Source: Datura wrightii
Taxonomy: Eukaryota; Streptophyta; Magnoliopsida; Solanales; Solanaceae
DNA: 64,000 nt
Reading direction: 5' to 3'
Assembly (NCBI GenBank): GCA_035772735.1
Contig: JASDFA010000011.1
Span: forward strand, 3,348,001 to 3,412,000
Positions 1-8,484 of this stretch are shown one piece after another (the stretch's first letter is position 1; every line of letters starts with the position of its first letter). Below the pieces are notes generated by a model that searched no databases, was not told where the DNA came from, and was given only the letters and a program-made list of their open reading frames with translations. The translations under genes and the position numbers were made by a program.

Positions 1-397
1 TGTTGTTAGTTTCGGAAACAATGTTTTTTCGAGATTGTTCTACGATAGTTCTTATTTCAGAACAGTCGCATCCCTTCTCGATTGTTATCTCTGTACAGAG
101 ATTTTGGTTTTTACACCAACTTTCAAGCTCTTGCCTGAAATGTGTACACTCTAAGTCAATACAGTTTATGACTGAGGTGTTGTTTTCTGGTAATCTCCAT
201 CCTTTCCAGTCTGGATTTTTTCCGATTTGTTTGCAGACTGCTGCCATAGGTTCACAGCCTGGTCTATCGTGGATACTTTCGTTCCACTGATCATATCTCC
301 AAGCACGGTGAAGAAGCATATGGAGTTGCTTCATTTCTGCTGGTGATAGTTCATGTTGCTCTGTAAGAGCACGTGCTGCACAAGGAGTGCTGTTCAT
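1..397 (-). CDS. Partial viral ORF downstream of the movement protein (capsid-region candidate)
   Basis: An open frame of 132 codons runs leftward from an ATG at 397-395 and is still open at the window edge. The ATG overlaps the TGA of the movement-protein ORF as ATGA, the tight coupling typical of consecutive caulimovirid ORFs, and this fixes the start. The visible part is hydrophilic with several cysteines (for example a CDCSE stretch near residue 119) and shows no recognised enzyme motif. In the family, the ORF after MP usually carries the capsid domain, so a capsid-region product is inferred by position only; the zinc knuckle that would prove it is not in the window. Confidence 0.55.
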   Translation of the reverse strand, partial: MNSTPCAARALTEQHELSPAEMKQLHMLLHRAWRYDQWNESIHDRPGCEPMAAVCKQIGKNPDWKGWRLPENNTSVINCIDLECTHFRQELESWCKNQNLCTEITIEKGCDCSEIRTIVEQSRKNIVSETNN

Positions 398-1311
398 TCT
401 TTTTTCAAAATAAAAGTAGAGTTATTATCCCCACCTTCCTGAAAAAGAAGTGTACCGGATTTTGAAATCCGCATGTCGTTTACCGACAATGTTTTGCTAG
501 ATTGCCCATAGACATCCTTATGTTTATCTGAAGGGTGTAAATCTAGTGTTCCAAAGTTTCTTTGGATCTTGTTTTTGTCAAGTTGATTGACTTGAACAAG
601 ATTTTCGAAAACTTTGTCCAGTTCAATTACTGGGTCATTTGCTAGTTCTATGCTATGAATAGAATTACTCACCGCATAACTTAGCCTGTAAGTGAGGTTG
701 CACATAACCCCGTTGCCATCCATTAAAGCTGGATCTTTGACTTTAATGTGTAGATTCAGACATCTGTCGAAGTTCCCATCTTGTAATGAGACTGCATAGC
801 CTGGATTTATGTAAAATCTGAGTTTTGAAATACCCAGATCTCCTGTGATTCCTCCAAGTACTCCTAGAGCTGGTGTACCTGTAAGTCTATTGTCCACTAA
901 TATTGCTACAAGTGGATTAGAAATACCTTTTTCAAAATAACTTTTGATAAGAATTTCTATTTTTCCAATATGGAAGTTTTTGAGAGTATTCTTCACCTTG
1001 GTAGGAAGTTTTTCCAACTGTGTGAAAAGTTTCTCTTTTGTAATGAGAGAAATTACTTTGTCGCCGAATAAATCATTGGCAAAGATTTTCTCTTCGTTTT
1101 CTATCAAACCAAAATAAAGGTCATTTCTTCTCTTTATTATGTTTTGAAAACTGTTTACAAGTGATTTCTTTTGTAAGAAACCTTCTTGTTTTTGTATAGA
1201 GAGTTCTAAAGTCTCTATTTTCCTTTGAATGAAAGGATTTTCAACAAGAATTTCTCTGTTGAATGTTAGGTGATCTTCAAAGATCGTTTGTGAAATCTTT
1301 TTTGAAATCAA
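394..1311 (-). CDS. Caulimovirid movement protein (30K superfamily-like)
   Basis: An intact 305-codon ORF. The central part (about residues 115-215) has the alternating hydrophobic strands and the conserved Asp-containing stretch seen in 30K-type movement proteins of caulimovirids (VAILVDNRLTGTPALGVLGG, then LNLHIKVKDPALMDGNG). Such proteins sit at plasmodesmata and help viral nucleoprotein move between cells. The start lies about 80 nt downstream, in this strand's direction, of a methionine-tRNA primer-binding-site match at 1390-1402, consistent with a first ORF. It runs opposite to the RT ORF at 1390, so the virus is broken and inverted between them. No internal stop is seen. The family call rests on motif pattern and neighbours. 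Confidence 0.72.
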   Translation of the reverse strand: MISKKISQTIFEDHLTFNREILVENPFIQRKIETLELSIQKQEGFLQKKSLVNSFQNIIKRRNDLYFGLIENEEKIFANDLFGDKVISLITKEKLFTQLEKLPTKVKNTLKNFHIGKIEILIKSYFEKGISNPLVAILVDNRLTGTPALGVLGGITGDLGISKLRFYINPGYAVSLQDGNFDRCLNLHIKVKDPALMDGNGVMCNLTYRLSYAVSNSIHSIELANDPVIELDKVFENLVQVNQLDKNKIQRNFGTLDLHPSDKHKDVYGQSSKTLSVNDMRISKSGTLLFQEGGDNNSTFILKKE

Positions 1312-1389
1312 CTTTAAGAGATAAGAAAGCTTACCTTTTGTTAATCTGCTGAAGATTAACTTTGTTTTTGTCCCTTACAAGAAACGTTA

Positions 1390-1402
1390 ATGGCTCTGAT
1401 AC
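1390..1402 (-). other. Primer-binding-site match (initiator Met-tRNA) at the inversion junction
   Basis: Read on the minus strand this is GTATCAGAGCCAT, 13 nt matching the inner part of the caulimovirid PBS TGGTATCAGAGCCAT; the two 5' bases of the PBS are not matched. It precedes the leftward movement-protein ORF by about 80 nt, where the PBS lies in the viral genome. On the plus strand the same bases supply the ATG and first codons (MALI) of the RT ORF, so that ORF start is probably a by-product of the junction. Confidence 0.7.
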
Positions 1403-3162
1403 AGCATCATCCCAGCAAAGGACAATGCACATTCACAATCCAACATAAAGCCTACAGACGAGCAGCTGAAGGTTTTATAGACAGTTTGAAAAAGCGAAAA
1501 CGTGGTGATTTATTACCAGAAAAGCGCACTTTCAAACCAGTCAACATTGCAGCAGCAATAGCAAATGATCAAGAGAATCAGAGTAGAAAAGAGTCCGATG
1601 ATACTTTTGCGACTAGTCAGATCCCAACGGATGTACCTAGCCAGAGGAGTCAGGATCCGAACTTTCAGTCTTGCAATACGAAAGTGGAATCAACGCCAGA
1701 TAAGGAAGTTGAGCTTTCCTACGACTGTCAGGGAGAATCTATCTACATTGATCAAATGATCAATCATGACGAGTGTATATCTTTGCTCAACAAAGCAGCA
1801 GCAGAGTCACCACTCGATGACAAGAACACCAACTCAGAATTGGCAGTTCTAACTCTCAAAGACCCATCAGCAGTGATTCGGGTCAAACCCATCAAATATC
1901 CACCACAGGATGTTGAGGAATTAAACAGCCAAATTTCAGAACTTCTGAAATTAAAGGTAATTCGACCCTCTAAATCTCCACATTCTTCACCATGTTTTTT
2001 GGTCAGGAATCACTCGGAGCTTAAACGAGGAAAAGCTAGATTGGTAATCAACTACAAGAAACTCAACGAAGTTACAGTAGACGATGCCTATCTATTGCCC
2101 AACAAAGACTCAATCATCGAGAAGATACGAGGTAAAAAGGTATTTTCTGGACTTGATTGTAAATCAGGCTTTTGGCAAATCCGACTTTCGGAAGAGTCTA
2201 AGCCCCTTACGGCATTTTCATACCCTCAAGGACAATACGAATGGAATGTAGTTCCATTTGGATTAAAACAAGCACCAGGCTTATTCCAAAGGTTCATGGA
2301 CAATTCGTTCAAAGACCTTAGAGCCTTTTGTGCAGTCTACGTAGATGATATATTAGTGTTTAGTGATAATGAAGCTGATCACTATAATCATCTAAAACAA
2401 GTACTCAGTAGATGTATTGATCGAGGGATCATTCTATCTGCTAAGAAAGCCGAATTATTCAAGGAAAAGATTAGCTACCTAGGCCTTGAAATAACATCGG
2501 GTACGATTGCCATGCAGTCACACATAGCTGAGAAACTCCAGCAATTTCCCAGCAAAATACAAGATAAAAAATCTTTGCAACGTTTTCTTGGATGTCTAAC
2601 CTATGCAGAACAGCATATACCAGAATTAGCCAAGAAAAGACAGTGGCTTCAACTCAAGCTCAAAAAAGATGCAGAATGGCATTGGAGCAACGAAGACACA
2701 AAACGAGTAGACAAACTAAAAGCTAGTCTTAAAAGTTTGCCTATGTTGCACCATCCACACAAGGATGAACTCATGATCATTGAGACAGACGCTTCAGATA
2801 AACACTGGGGTGCTATCTTAAAATCACGAGACAAAGAAGGAATTGAACGTATCTGCAGGTACACTTCAGGAACCTTCAAAGACGCAGAAACCAGGTATCA
2901 TTCTAATGAAAAAGAATACTTGGCTGTTAAGAACGCAATTACTAAATTTCAGATTTATGTAATTGAAAAACCCTTTATTGTAAGGACTGACAACAACAAT
3001 TTTAAGTCTTTCTTAAAAGTTGATGTTAAGACTACAGGTATCGCTGGAAGATTAGTCCGGTGGCAAATGTGGTTCCAACACTATCGGTTTACGGTAGAAC
3101 ATATCAGCGGTGACAAAAATCACTGGCCTGATACACTTACTAGAGAGCTTGCTCTAAAGTAA
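1390..3162 (+). CDS. Caulimovirid polyprotein fragment: reverse transcriptase and RNase H
   Basis: A 590-codon ORF without internal stops. Residues ~150-400 are a reverse transcriptase: KARLVINYKKLN, FSGLDCKSGFWQI, VPFGLKQAPGLFQRFMD and the active-site YVDD at residues 317-320. Residues ~455-585 are RNase H, with ETDAS (catalytic Asp at 467) and later acidic residues in SNEKEY and RTDN. The enzyme copies viral pregenomic RNA into DNA. No aspartic protease (DTG/DSG) precedes RT, so the 5' part of the viral ORF is missing. The ATG and first codons coincide with the inverted PBS match, so this start is likely an artefact of rearrangement. A 386-nt gap separates it from the next ORF. RT and RNase H identity is firm; the genus is not. 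Confidence 0.9.
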   Translation: MALIQHHPSKGQCTFTIQHKAYRRAAEGFIDSLKKRKRGDLLPEKRTFKPVNIAAAIANDQENQSRKESDDTFATSQIPTDVPSQRSQDPNFQSCNTKVESTPDKEVELSYDCQGESIYIDQMINHDECISLLNKAAAESPLDDKNTNSELAVLTLKDPSAVIRVKPIKYPPQDVEELNSQISELLKLKVIRPSKSPHSSPCFLVRNHSELKRGKARLVINYKKLNEVTVDDAYLLPNKDSIIEKIRGKKVFSGLDCKSGFWQIRLSEESKPLTAFSYPQGQYEWNVVPFGLKQAPGLFQRFMDNSFKDLRAFCAVYVDDILVFSDNEADHYNHLKQVLSRCIDRGIILSAKKAELFKEKISYLGLEITSGTIAMQSHIAEKLQQFPSKIQDKKSLQRFLGCLTYAEQHIPELAKKRQWLQLKLKKDAEWHWSNEDTKRVDKLKASLKSLPMLHHPHKDELMIIETDASDKHWGAILKSRDKEGIERICRYTSGTFKDAETRYHSNEKEYLAVKNAITKFQIYVIEKPFIVRTDNNNFKSFLKVDVKTTGIAGRLVRWQMWFQHYRFTVEHISGDKNHWPDTLTRELALK

Positions 3163-3548
3163 GTAAACTCCATTGTAACGGAGGTTAACGTTACAACTAG
3201 TCCGTCTCAAACGGTAGACGGTAAAGACAAAATCAAATCCGTTTATATGGGTGTCATTTTCCCAATAAATGAAAGGCACTGACAATGCCGACAGCTTTTA
3301 ATAAAGGCTGACAATAGGCGGTGGCCTATTTACCCCGAAAGGGACCATACGCGTTAATGGAGACCTACTTTCCTTTAACGAACCAGATCTTGCCGACACT
3401 TTAAACGGACAAGATTGAATCTGGAAAACCATAGCTCTGGCTATAAATTACGGTGATGATGTTCTTCAAAATCATCAACCAGAACTAAGCAATTCAACCA
3501 CTTTGATTTGCAGAATACAAAGCATTTCTACCACTTAGACTTGCAAAA
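3163..3548 (+). other. Viral intergenic region
   Basis: 386 nt between the RT ORF and the next viral ORF. It contains AATAAA-like strings (3269-3275, 3299-3306) and short self-complementary pieces such as the repeated ACGGTAGACGGTAAAG words near 3210-3230, but no ORF of note. I see no clear promoter. Confidence 0.4.
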
Positions 3549-4667
3549 ATGGCTTCTCAGGACTTTCTTTCCCTGAAAAACATTGTAGCCAAAGAAATGG
3601 AATCTATTGCTAGATCCATAACAAACATCAAGATAGCCATGCTTGAATACGAAACCAAGTGTCCGGCAAAAAGACAGAAAAAAGAAGTGCCTCAAGAAGG
3701 AAGTCTTAGGCCGACTTACAGTTCAGTAACTAGTAGTCTTTTTGACGAAAGTGAACGACATTTTAAGTCACTTGGAAAAATACCGGGATGCCCCGAACCA
3801 CAAAAACTTATGCTTTCAAAATTAACAATTCTTACTGAAAGTGATAAGTTTACTGAGCAAACGTTTATGTCCAAAATCCAGTTTCTTGGACAAAACACTA
3901 CACGTGAGCATCTCAATAATCACATATTTCCAGTCCGCTCTTATGCAAACCAGGAAATTACAAAGGCAATCATCCTGCCAAACGCTGATCCAGTCATGAC
4001 ATATGATCTTTTCTGTTTAGGGTTAATAAGCTCTATCTTTATTACAGAAGATTTCGATAACATTAAGTTTTTACCTAAAAACTTAAAAGGAACAATTGCA
4101 CACTTCTTTAAAAATGTGATGCAGAACAAGACTCGCATGATCGAGTTAAAATTCACCAGTACCTTGCCTTACTGGAGTCAAACAAAAATGATATGTCCTA
4201 TTCATGTCATTTTTATGAAAGGATCTGATGAACTTCCGACCTTCACCGATGAACCACCGATTGAAGAAGCCGAGAAATTCATCGACAGTTACAGAATTGA
4301 CCAGACTTTATTTGTTTCCAGACAATTAAATAAATTGGGAAAAATGAAGATCAAAGTCAATTACTCAACGTCTCAAATCTTCCTCTACTCTGGAGTTAAG
4401 AAGACTAAGGACAAAGACGCCAAATTATTGCACAAATTTTTTGTTAGCTTTAACAAAAATTTCCTCAATAATTTGCCAGAAGAAGACTTCAAGGAGTATT
4501 CAAAGATGCTTATTGAAGAAGGAACCAAGACCACTCAGTCGAGTAGTTCAAAAGTCCCAATCACCGATGACGTACGCAGTGACGACAACGGAGAAAAAGA
4601 CAAAAAAGATGACGAACGCAATGACGTCATAATGGCCGACACCAGTGGCCCCACAGCACAGTTGTAA
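3549..4667 (+). CDS. Viral fourth ORF, possible inclusion-body/transactivator protein
   Basis: An intact 372-codon ORF downstream of RT/RNase H on the same strand. It starts MASQDFLSLKN; the N-terminal ~45 residues are helix-prone and followed by a basic patch (CPAKRQKK). The middle (residues ~75-300) looks globular, and the last ~60 residues are Ser/Thr-, Asp- and Lys-rich and probably disordered. In caulimovirids with four large ORFs, this position before the pregenomic promoter is held by the inclusion-body/translation transactivator, which lets ribosomes reinitiate on polycistronic RNA. That role is inferred from position alone; I recognise no diagnostic motif. Confidence 0.55.
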   Translation: MASQDFLSLKNIVAKEMESIARSITNIKIAMLEYETKCPAKRQKKEVPQEGSLRPTYSSVTSSLFDESERHFKSLGKIPGCPEPQKLMLSKLTILTESDKFTEQTFMSKIQFLGQNTTREHLNNHIFPVRSYANQEITKAIILPNADPVMTYDLFCLGLISSIFITEDFDNIKFLPKNLKGTIAHFFKNVMQNKTRMIELKFTSTLPYWSQTKMICPIHVIFMKGSDELPTFTDEPPIEEAEKFIDSYRIDQTLFVSRQLNKLGKMKIKVNYSTSQIFLYSGVKKTKDKDAKLLHKFFVSFNKNFLNNLPEEDFKEYSKMLIEEGTKTTQSSSSKVPITDDVRSDDNGEKDKKDDERNDVIMADTSGPTAQL

Positions 4668-4764
4668 AACGTGATTTCTGCTTTTTCGAAAGATGAGAAA
4701 ACGCGTGAACTGCTTTTTAATTATTGTAATTGTTATTTTACAATTCTGTCCCTAGCATGAGCTC

Positions 4765-4773
4765 TATATAAAG
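4765..4773 (+). promoter_or_regulatory. TATA box of the viral pregenomic RNA promoter
   Basis: TATATAAAG lies about 100 nt after the last large viral ORF and 77 nt before an AATAAA. Caulimovirids place the pregenomic promoter here, with a poly(A) signal a short way into the transcript, used only on the second pass. No transcription start can be fixed without RNA data. Confidence 0.65.
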
Positions 4774-4841
4774 CTCCTTAGGTTTTCATTTGAAGGACAT
4801 CTTCATTCGGAATCCTTATCTCTTGTATTCTGAGTTCTATC

Positions 4842-4847
4842 AATAAA
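4842..4847 (+). terminator. Viral poly(A) signal AATAAA
   Basis: AATAAA followed by a T-rich stretch (GTTTTTCTTTCTTT), 77 nt from the TATA box. The spacing matches the caulimovirid arrangement in which the terminal redundancy of the pregenomic RNA lies between promoter and poly(A) site. Confidence 0.6.
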
Positions 4848-4861
4848 AGTTTTTCTTTCTT

Positions 4862-5386
4862 TACAGTGATGAGTGGCTAAAAACAAAGGGGAAGTTCCCT
4901 ACAGGGAACTAAGTAGTTATGGCTAGTATCTCTATAAGGAAATAATCTTCTTCTTCTTGCTAGAAATCTAGTAAAACCTGGAGGCCTTGACGAATCCCTG
5001 TAACCAAAGGTAAAGTACCCGCCAAGGCAGGAGGCCGCTAAGGGGAAGAGACCTAAGGTGGGAAGTACGTCGGCTTGGTCACTTATTAGAAATCTAAAAA
5101 GAGGAAGAGATCTGTCCTAGAGGAGAGAAATAGGCCAAAGAAAATAACTACTAAAAACCTGGAAGGAACAAACCCATTCAAACATATATTGTTTAAACAC
5201 TCAAACAAACTGATGATAGATCAAACACAACAGCCTATTCAGGCAAACGTTTACAGCATCTGTATGCTACCAAAACCCATGAACTTGGGAAAAATACATA
5301 GCGTGATGCTATACCACTACATAGCTTTTCAGCTATAAACAAACGGAAGCCTGATGGACCCATTCACAGGTAACCCTAAGTGCTAG
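4862..5386 (+). other. Leader-like viral region, no long ORF
   Basis: About 525 nt between the poly(A) signal and a small ORF, with many short purine-rich words (for example around 5035-5060 and 5098-5145) and possible local stems. This is the expected place for the structured pregenomic leader. No PBS is seen at its 3' side; the PBS match in this integrant is at 1390-1402 on the other strand. Confidence 0.45.
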
Positions 5387-5647
5387 ATGTTTAATCTAGA
5401 ACATTTACAAGAACAGTTCAAGGGACTGTTTCACAGGGAAGAACGGGTTGCTATATTAGCAGCCTTACAACCCATTACAGAGTTTTATCCTAAACTCTAT
5501 ATACTTGACAAACTCGTTCAATATGAGTTTGACCTATTACAAGCAGAAGCTGAACACGAAGAACATCTTCAAAATAACGATGACTGGTGGTTTAGTCATA
5601 TCAACGATGACGAGGGATGGTGGTCAGACACCTCCTACTGTTCATAG
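5387..5647 (+). CDS. Small acidic ORF in the viral leader region, function unknown
   Basis: An 86-codon ORF starting MFNLEHLQEQFKGLF and ending WWSDTSYCS. It has a helical, Leu-rich first half and a strongly acidic, Trp-rich tail (residues ~52-82 with DDWW and DEGWW). I do not recognise it. It follows the leader-like region in the same direction as RT and the fourth ORF, so it may be a leader ORF or a remnant of another viral gene. A 48-codon ORF (5657-5803) follows at once. The biased composition argues mildly for real coding, but it could be chance. Confidence 0.35.
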   Translation: MFNLEHLQEQFKGLFHREERVAILAALQPITEFYPKLYILDKLVQYEFDLLQAEAEHEEHLQNNDDWWFSHINDDEGWWSDTSYCS

Positions 5648-5759
5648 TCAGCAACAATGGTCGTAACTCACGGTCAAACAACGATAATTTCAACGTTTCC
5701 GCCTAAGGTTGAAGTTATCATCACAGCACCTTCCACCGTGCACATTCCTAAAAGTACAA

Positions 5760-8251
5760 AACATGGGTTTAGAAATTATCTCTTCTTATTTGGAAGCAAA
5801 TAACCCTTTAACAGTTGAGACGTCTGACAGGTATGGTGAGAACTACCATGTCAAATTCTTTCTTGGTCTTCATTTCTTCCAATCTTATAAAATTTGTGAT
5901 CTTTCTGCTTTTCTGTTTGAAGGTTTTCTTTTCTAGGTTTGTGTGGGTGGGGGTTAGAAGGACGTAGATAGAGAGGGAACTATACAAGTTATTCTTATTT
6001 GAATCAATGGCATAACGTTTCAGATGTTGAAGTTTAATAGAGATCATTTCATATCCAAGGTACCATTTTCAACATTAGATGTTAGTTGTGGCTTTAATGA
6101 CATGTATTTCTTTAATATAAATATGATAATAGCAAGCAAGAGTGATCAAAGAAAGCTAAGATACCCTATGTCCTTGCCTTGTGACAATTGAAACAGTTGT
6201 TGAAGCATGAATAGAACTTGAAAGAGTAAAATGCTTATGAAGGTTGATTGCAGAAACTAGGAAATTGATGAGTCCCTAAATTCTTTTCTAATTCTAGAGT
6301 TAGTGCTGGCTCAAAATTATCAATGTACAAATTTTATTGCTCAGCCTTGTGCGGTATGATAAAGATCATCTCACTTGCGACGTAGGTTTCGTCACCAGTT
6401 TGATCACTCCCATGCATTGTGTAGGAATGGCAACGGGGCGAGGGGTTAAAACAAATTTTTCTAAGCTCAAGGTGGGTATAGGGCAGGGTAGGTTGAAAGA
6501 ATCCCGGCCATTTATCAATTTAGTTTTTTATTTGTGTCTTATCTCAAGTAGTATTAATTTATGATTTTAGTTCAAATCTGTTAGTTCAGTTATGACCAAA
6601 GTGATTCAATTAGGAAAAGCTAAAGACTTAAAAGGCCTAAAATCTGTTGAAGTAATAAATAGGATAAAAATGGGCAAGACACTAACTAAATATATTACAT
6701 GAGCAGTTTGGAAAATAAGTCACTAGAACGGTAGACCATTTAACTATATATAAACGAACATATATTTGTGGCTTTTATATAAGAACAAGAAAATTGACCC
6801 CCATGTTTAAAAGAACTATTTCAGTTAGGAACTTAAATAAGTCACTTGAATATTTTGGAAGTTGGTGAAAGAAAAATTACAGTAAAAAACATTCTGTAAG
6901 GTAAATAACACGAGCACTGTAACTTAATATTATGTCTTTTAGCCAGTTAGAAAAATGAAAATTAAAAAAAAACAAAAGGGAACTTAAGCAAAGGAGGGGA
7001 GGGAGGGGGGTTGAAAACTTTAAATAACTGCTTTGCAGGGTGGGGTCGGTTGAAATTGCGGGTTAAGCTCAATCCGCTCCTCCCCATTTCCATCCCTAGC
7101 CTTAGGCCCTCCTAAACAGTAGATCCACGACTTTGCAGATGTGGGAAAAGCAAACCAGACCTTAAACTGAAAGGCATAAATTAGACTTCTCTCTGCGAGG
7201 GGATGACATATATATTCTTTTTAACTGGCAACATACTTATTTTGTTGTGTTTTTGTTCTCATTAGATTAAATTGGTAACAGTACGATTTAAGCCAGGTTG
7301 GGATAAGGTGAGAGGGGAATGATGGGACAACTGCATGTATTAGTAGACCTCATTTTCTGCCCTCTGCTATTGTTTTGAAATTCCCAAATTCCAGAAACAA
7401 TCTAACTGCAGGCCTTCATGGGTTTTGAATCTGAAACGTTAGACACTGCAAACGGGATGCACCATTAGAAGGCAAAACCTAAGTCTACGGGAACTCATTA
7501 AAAAACAGTCAGCGACACAGAAATGGTTGAATCAGAGTTCTTGAGATTAGATTGGTGCCATCTATGTCTTTCCCGTCTGGCTCTCACCGGAAGACCAGCC
7601 CGCCCTATCACATGCCAATGAAGGCCACCATTTATGATTCTCTAAACTGCCTGAACCGTCGGTGACCAAAGCAATTGATCTTCTCTTGATGAGGTTGTTG
7701 AGAACCTCTGCGACGCATCCTCTTGATTGAGGTTTATGTTAGTGTTGAGAGTGAACTGATCTTGGACTTCTCCCCAGAATCCCGACGACCTCCTTGTCCC
7801 TTGGGCACTGGTAAAAAGAATCATGGTTAATACTGCATGATTGGTTATCTACTTAATGGCGACTGTTCTTTAGGGACTTGAGGACTGGTACTTTATAAAT
7901 TATCAAATAGGACTATTGTATTATAAGGTGTGGAATGAACCTAGCCGGGTATGGAAGGTGATCTTTCAATAACCAGGTCTTTCAGGATTCCTCAACTGCA
8001 TCATCTTTGCAGTTCCACTCAACATATTGGAGTTAATTACATTTCTAAGGGATTAGAAAATTGCCAATACACCCAAAAAAAAAAAAAAAATTGCCCATGA
8101 TTGGGGTCTGGGGATATGTCAAACACATTCTGAGGAAGCTGTAGATTAATAGAATGCACGATCAGGTCCCCGATTCTTTTATGTTGCTGCCTCTATGTTT
8201 TTTTTTCTCTCAGCAAAAATGATGTCTTAGTGTGATGTATTTCTTTCTTAG
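5760..8251. other. Spacer/intron between the viral copy and the RanBP1-like exon
   Basis: No convincing gene. It holds a probable MITE (6423-7098) and a less AT-rich stretch at 7497-7830. If the RanBP1-like exon at 8252 belongs to a working gene, this stretch and the virus are intronic, since no upstream RanBP1 exon is recognisable here. Confidence 0.5.
6423..7098. mobile_element. Probable MITE with G-rich terminal inverted repeats
   Basis: The left end (AGGAATGGCAACGGGGCGAG) is matched in inverted orientation by the right end, whose reverse complement reads AGGGATGGAAATGGGGAGGA. Ends of the type GGATGGCAACGGGGCGGGG are common in plant hAT-like non-autonomous elements. I could not find a clean target-site duplication, so the borders are approximate. 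Confidence 0.4.
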
Positions 8252-8484
8252 ATTGCAAGAACTTCATGGAGACTTTTCAAGAGGTTGCTGAATCACAAAA
8301 GAAGAAAGAGGAAAATAAGGATGCATCTAATGCTGCTGGCCTACTTGAGAAGTTGAGTGTTGAAGATAAGAAACCAGAAGAAAAGAGCGAGGAAAAAGTT
8401 GAAGAGAAAACGAAGGAAGACGACGTCAAAGAAGAGAAGCCTTCTGATAATGCAGAGAAAAGGGATGAGACTGCTTCAGCCTGA
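8252..8484 (+). CDS. Last coding exon of a Ran-binding protein 1 (RanBP1)-like gene
   Basis: After a TTTCTTAG acceptor, an exon opens in phase 2 with CKNFMETFQEVAESQKKKEE, followed by an acidic/lysine-rich tail (AAGLLEKLSVEDKKPEEKSE) and a TGA at 8482-8484. This matches the end of the Ran-binding domain and the charged C-terminus of plant RanBP1, a cytoplasmic cofactor that helps RanGAP hydrolyse GTP on Ran in nucleocytoplasmic transport and mitosis. The upstream exons with the core Ran-binding domain are not found between the viral copy and this exon. They may lie beyond the left edge, giving an intron over 8 kb with the virus inside, or be lost. The in-frame ATG at 8266 is internal to the family alignment and not the true start. 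Confidence 0.75.

Larger units (their letters stand above)
1..5760. mobile_element. Rearranged endogenous pararetrovirus (Caulimoviridae, solendovirus-like)
   Basis: Seen: a leftward movement-protein-like ORF plus the start of a second leftward ORF, then a rightward RT/RNase H ORF, a second large rightward ORF, a TATA box with AATAAA 77 nt further on, and a leader-like tract with a small ORF. Family knowledge: caulimovirids encode MP, capsid, protease-RT-RNase H and, in several genera, a transactivator, on one strand of a circular genome. Here they lie on two strands, so the integrant is rearranged. Endogenous copies are common in Solanaceae. No integrase is seen, as expected. The left end is open at the window edge. 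The right boundary with host DNA near 5.7-5.8 kb is estimated from loss of virus-like organisation and is imprecise. The genus is inferred from gene order and host. Confidence 0.85.
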
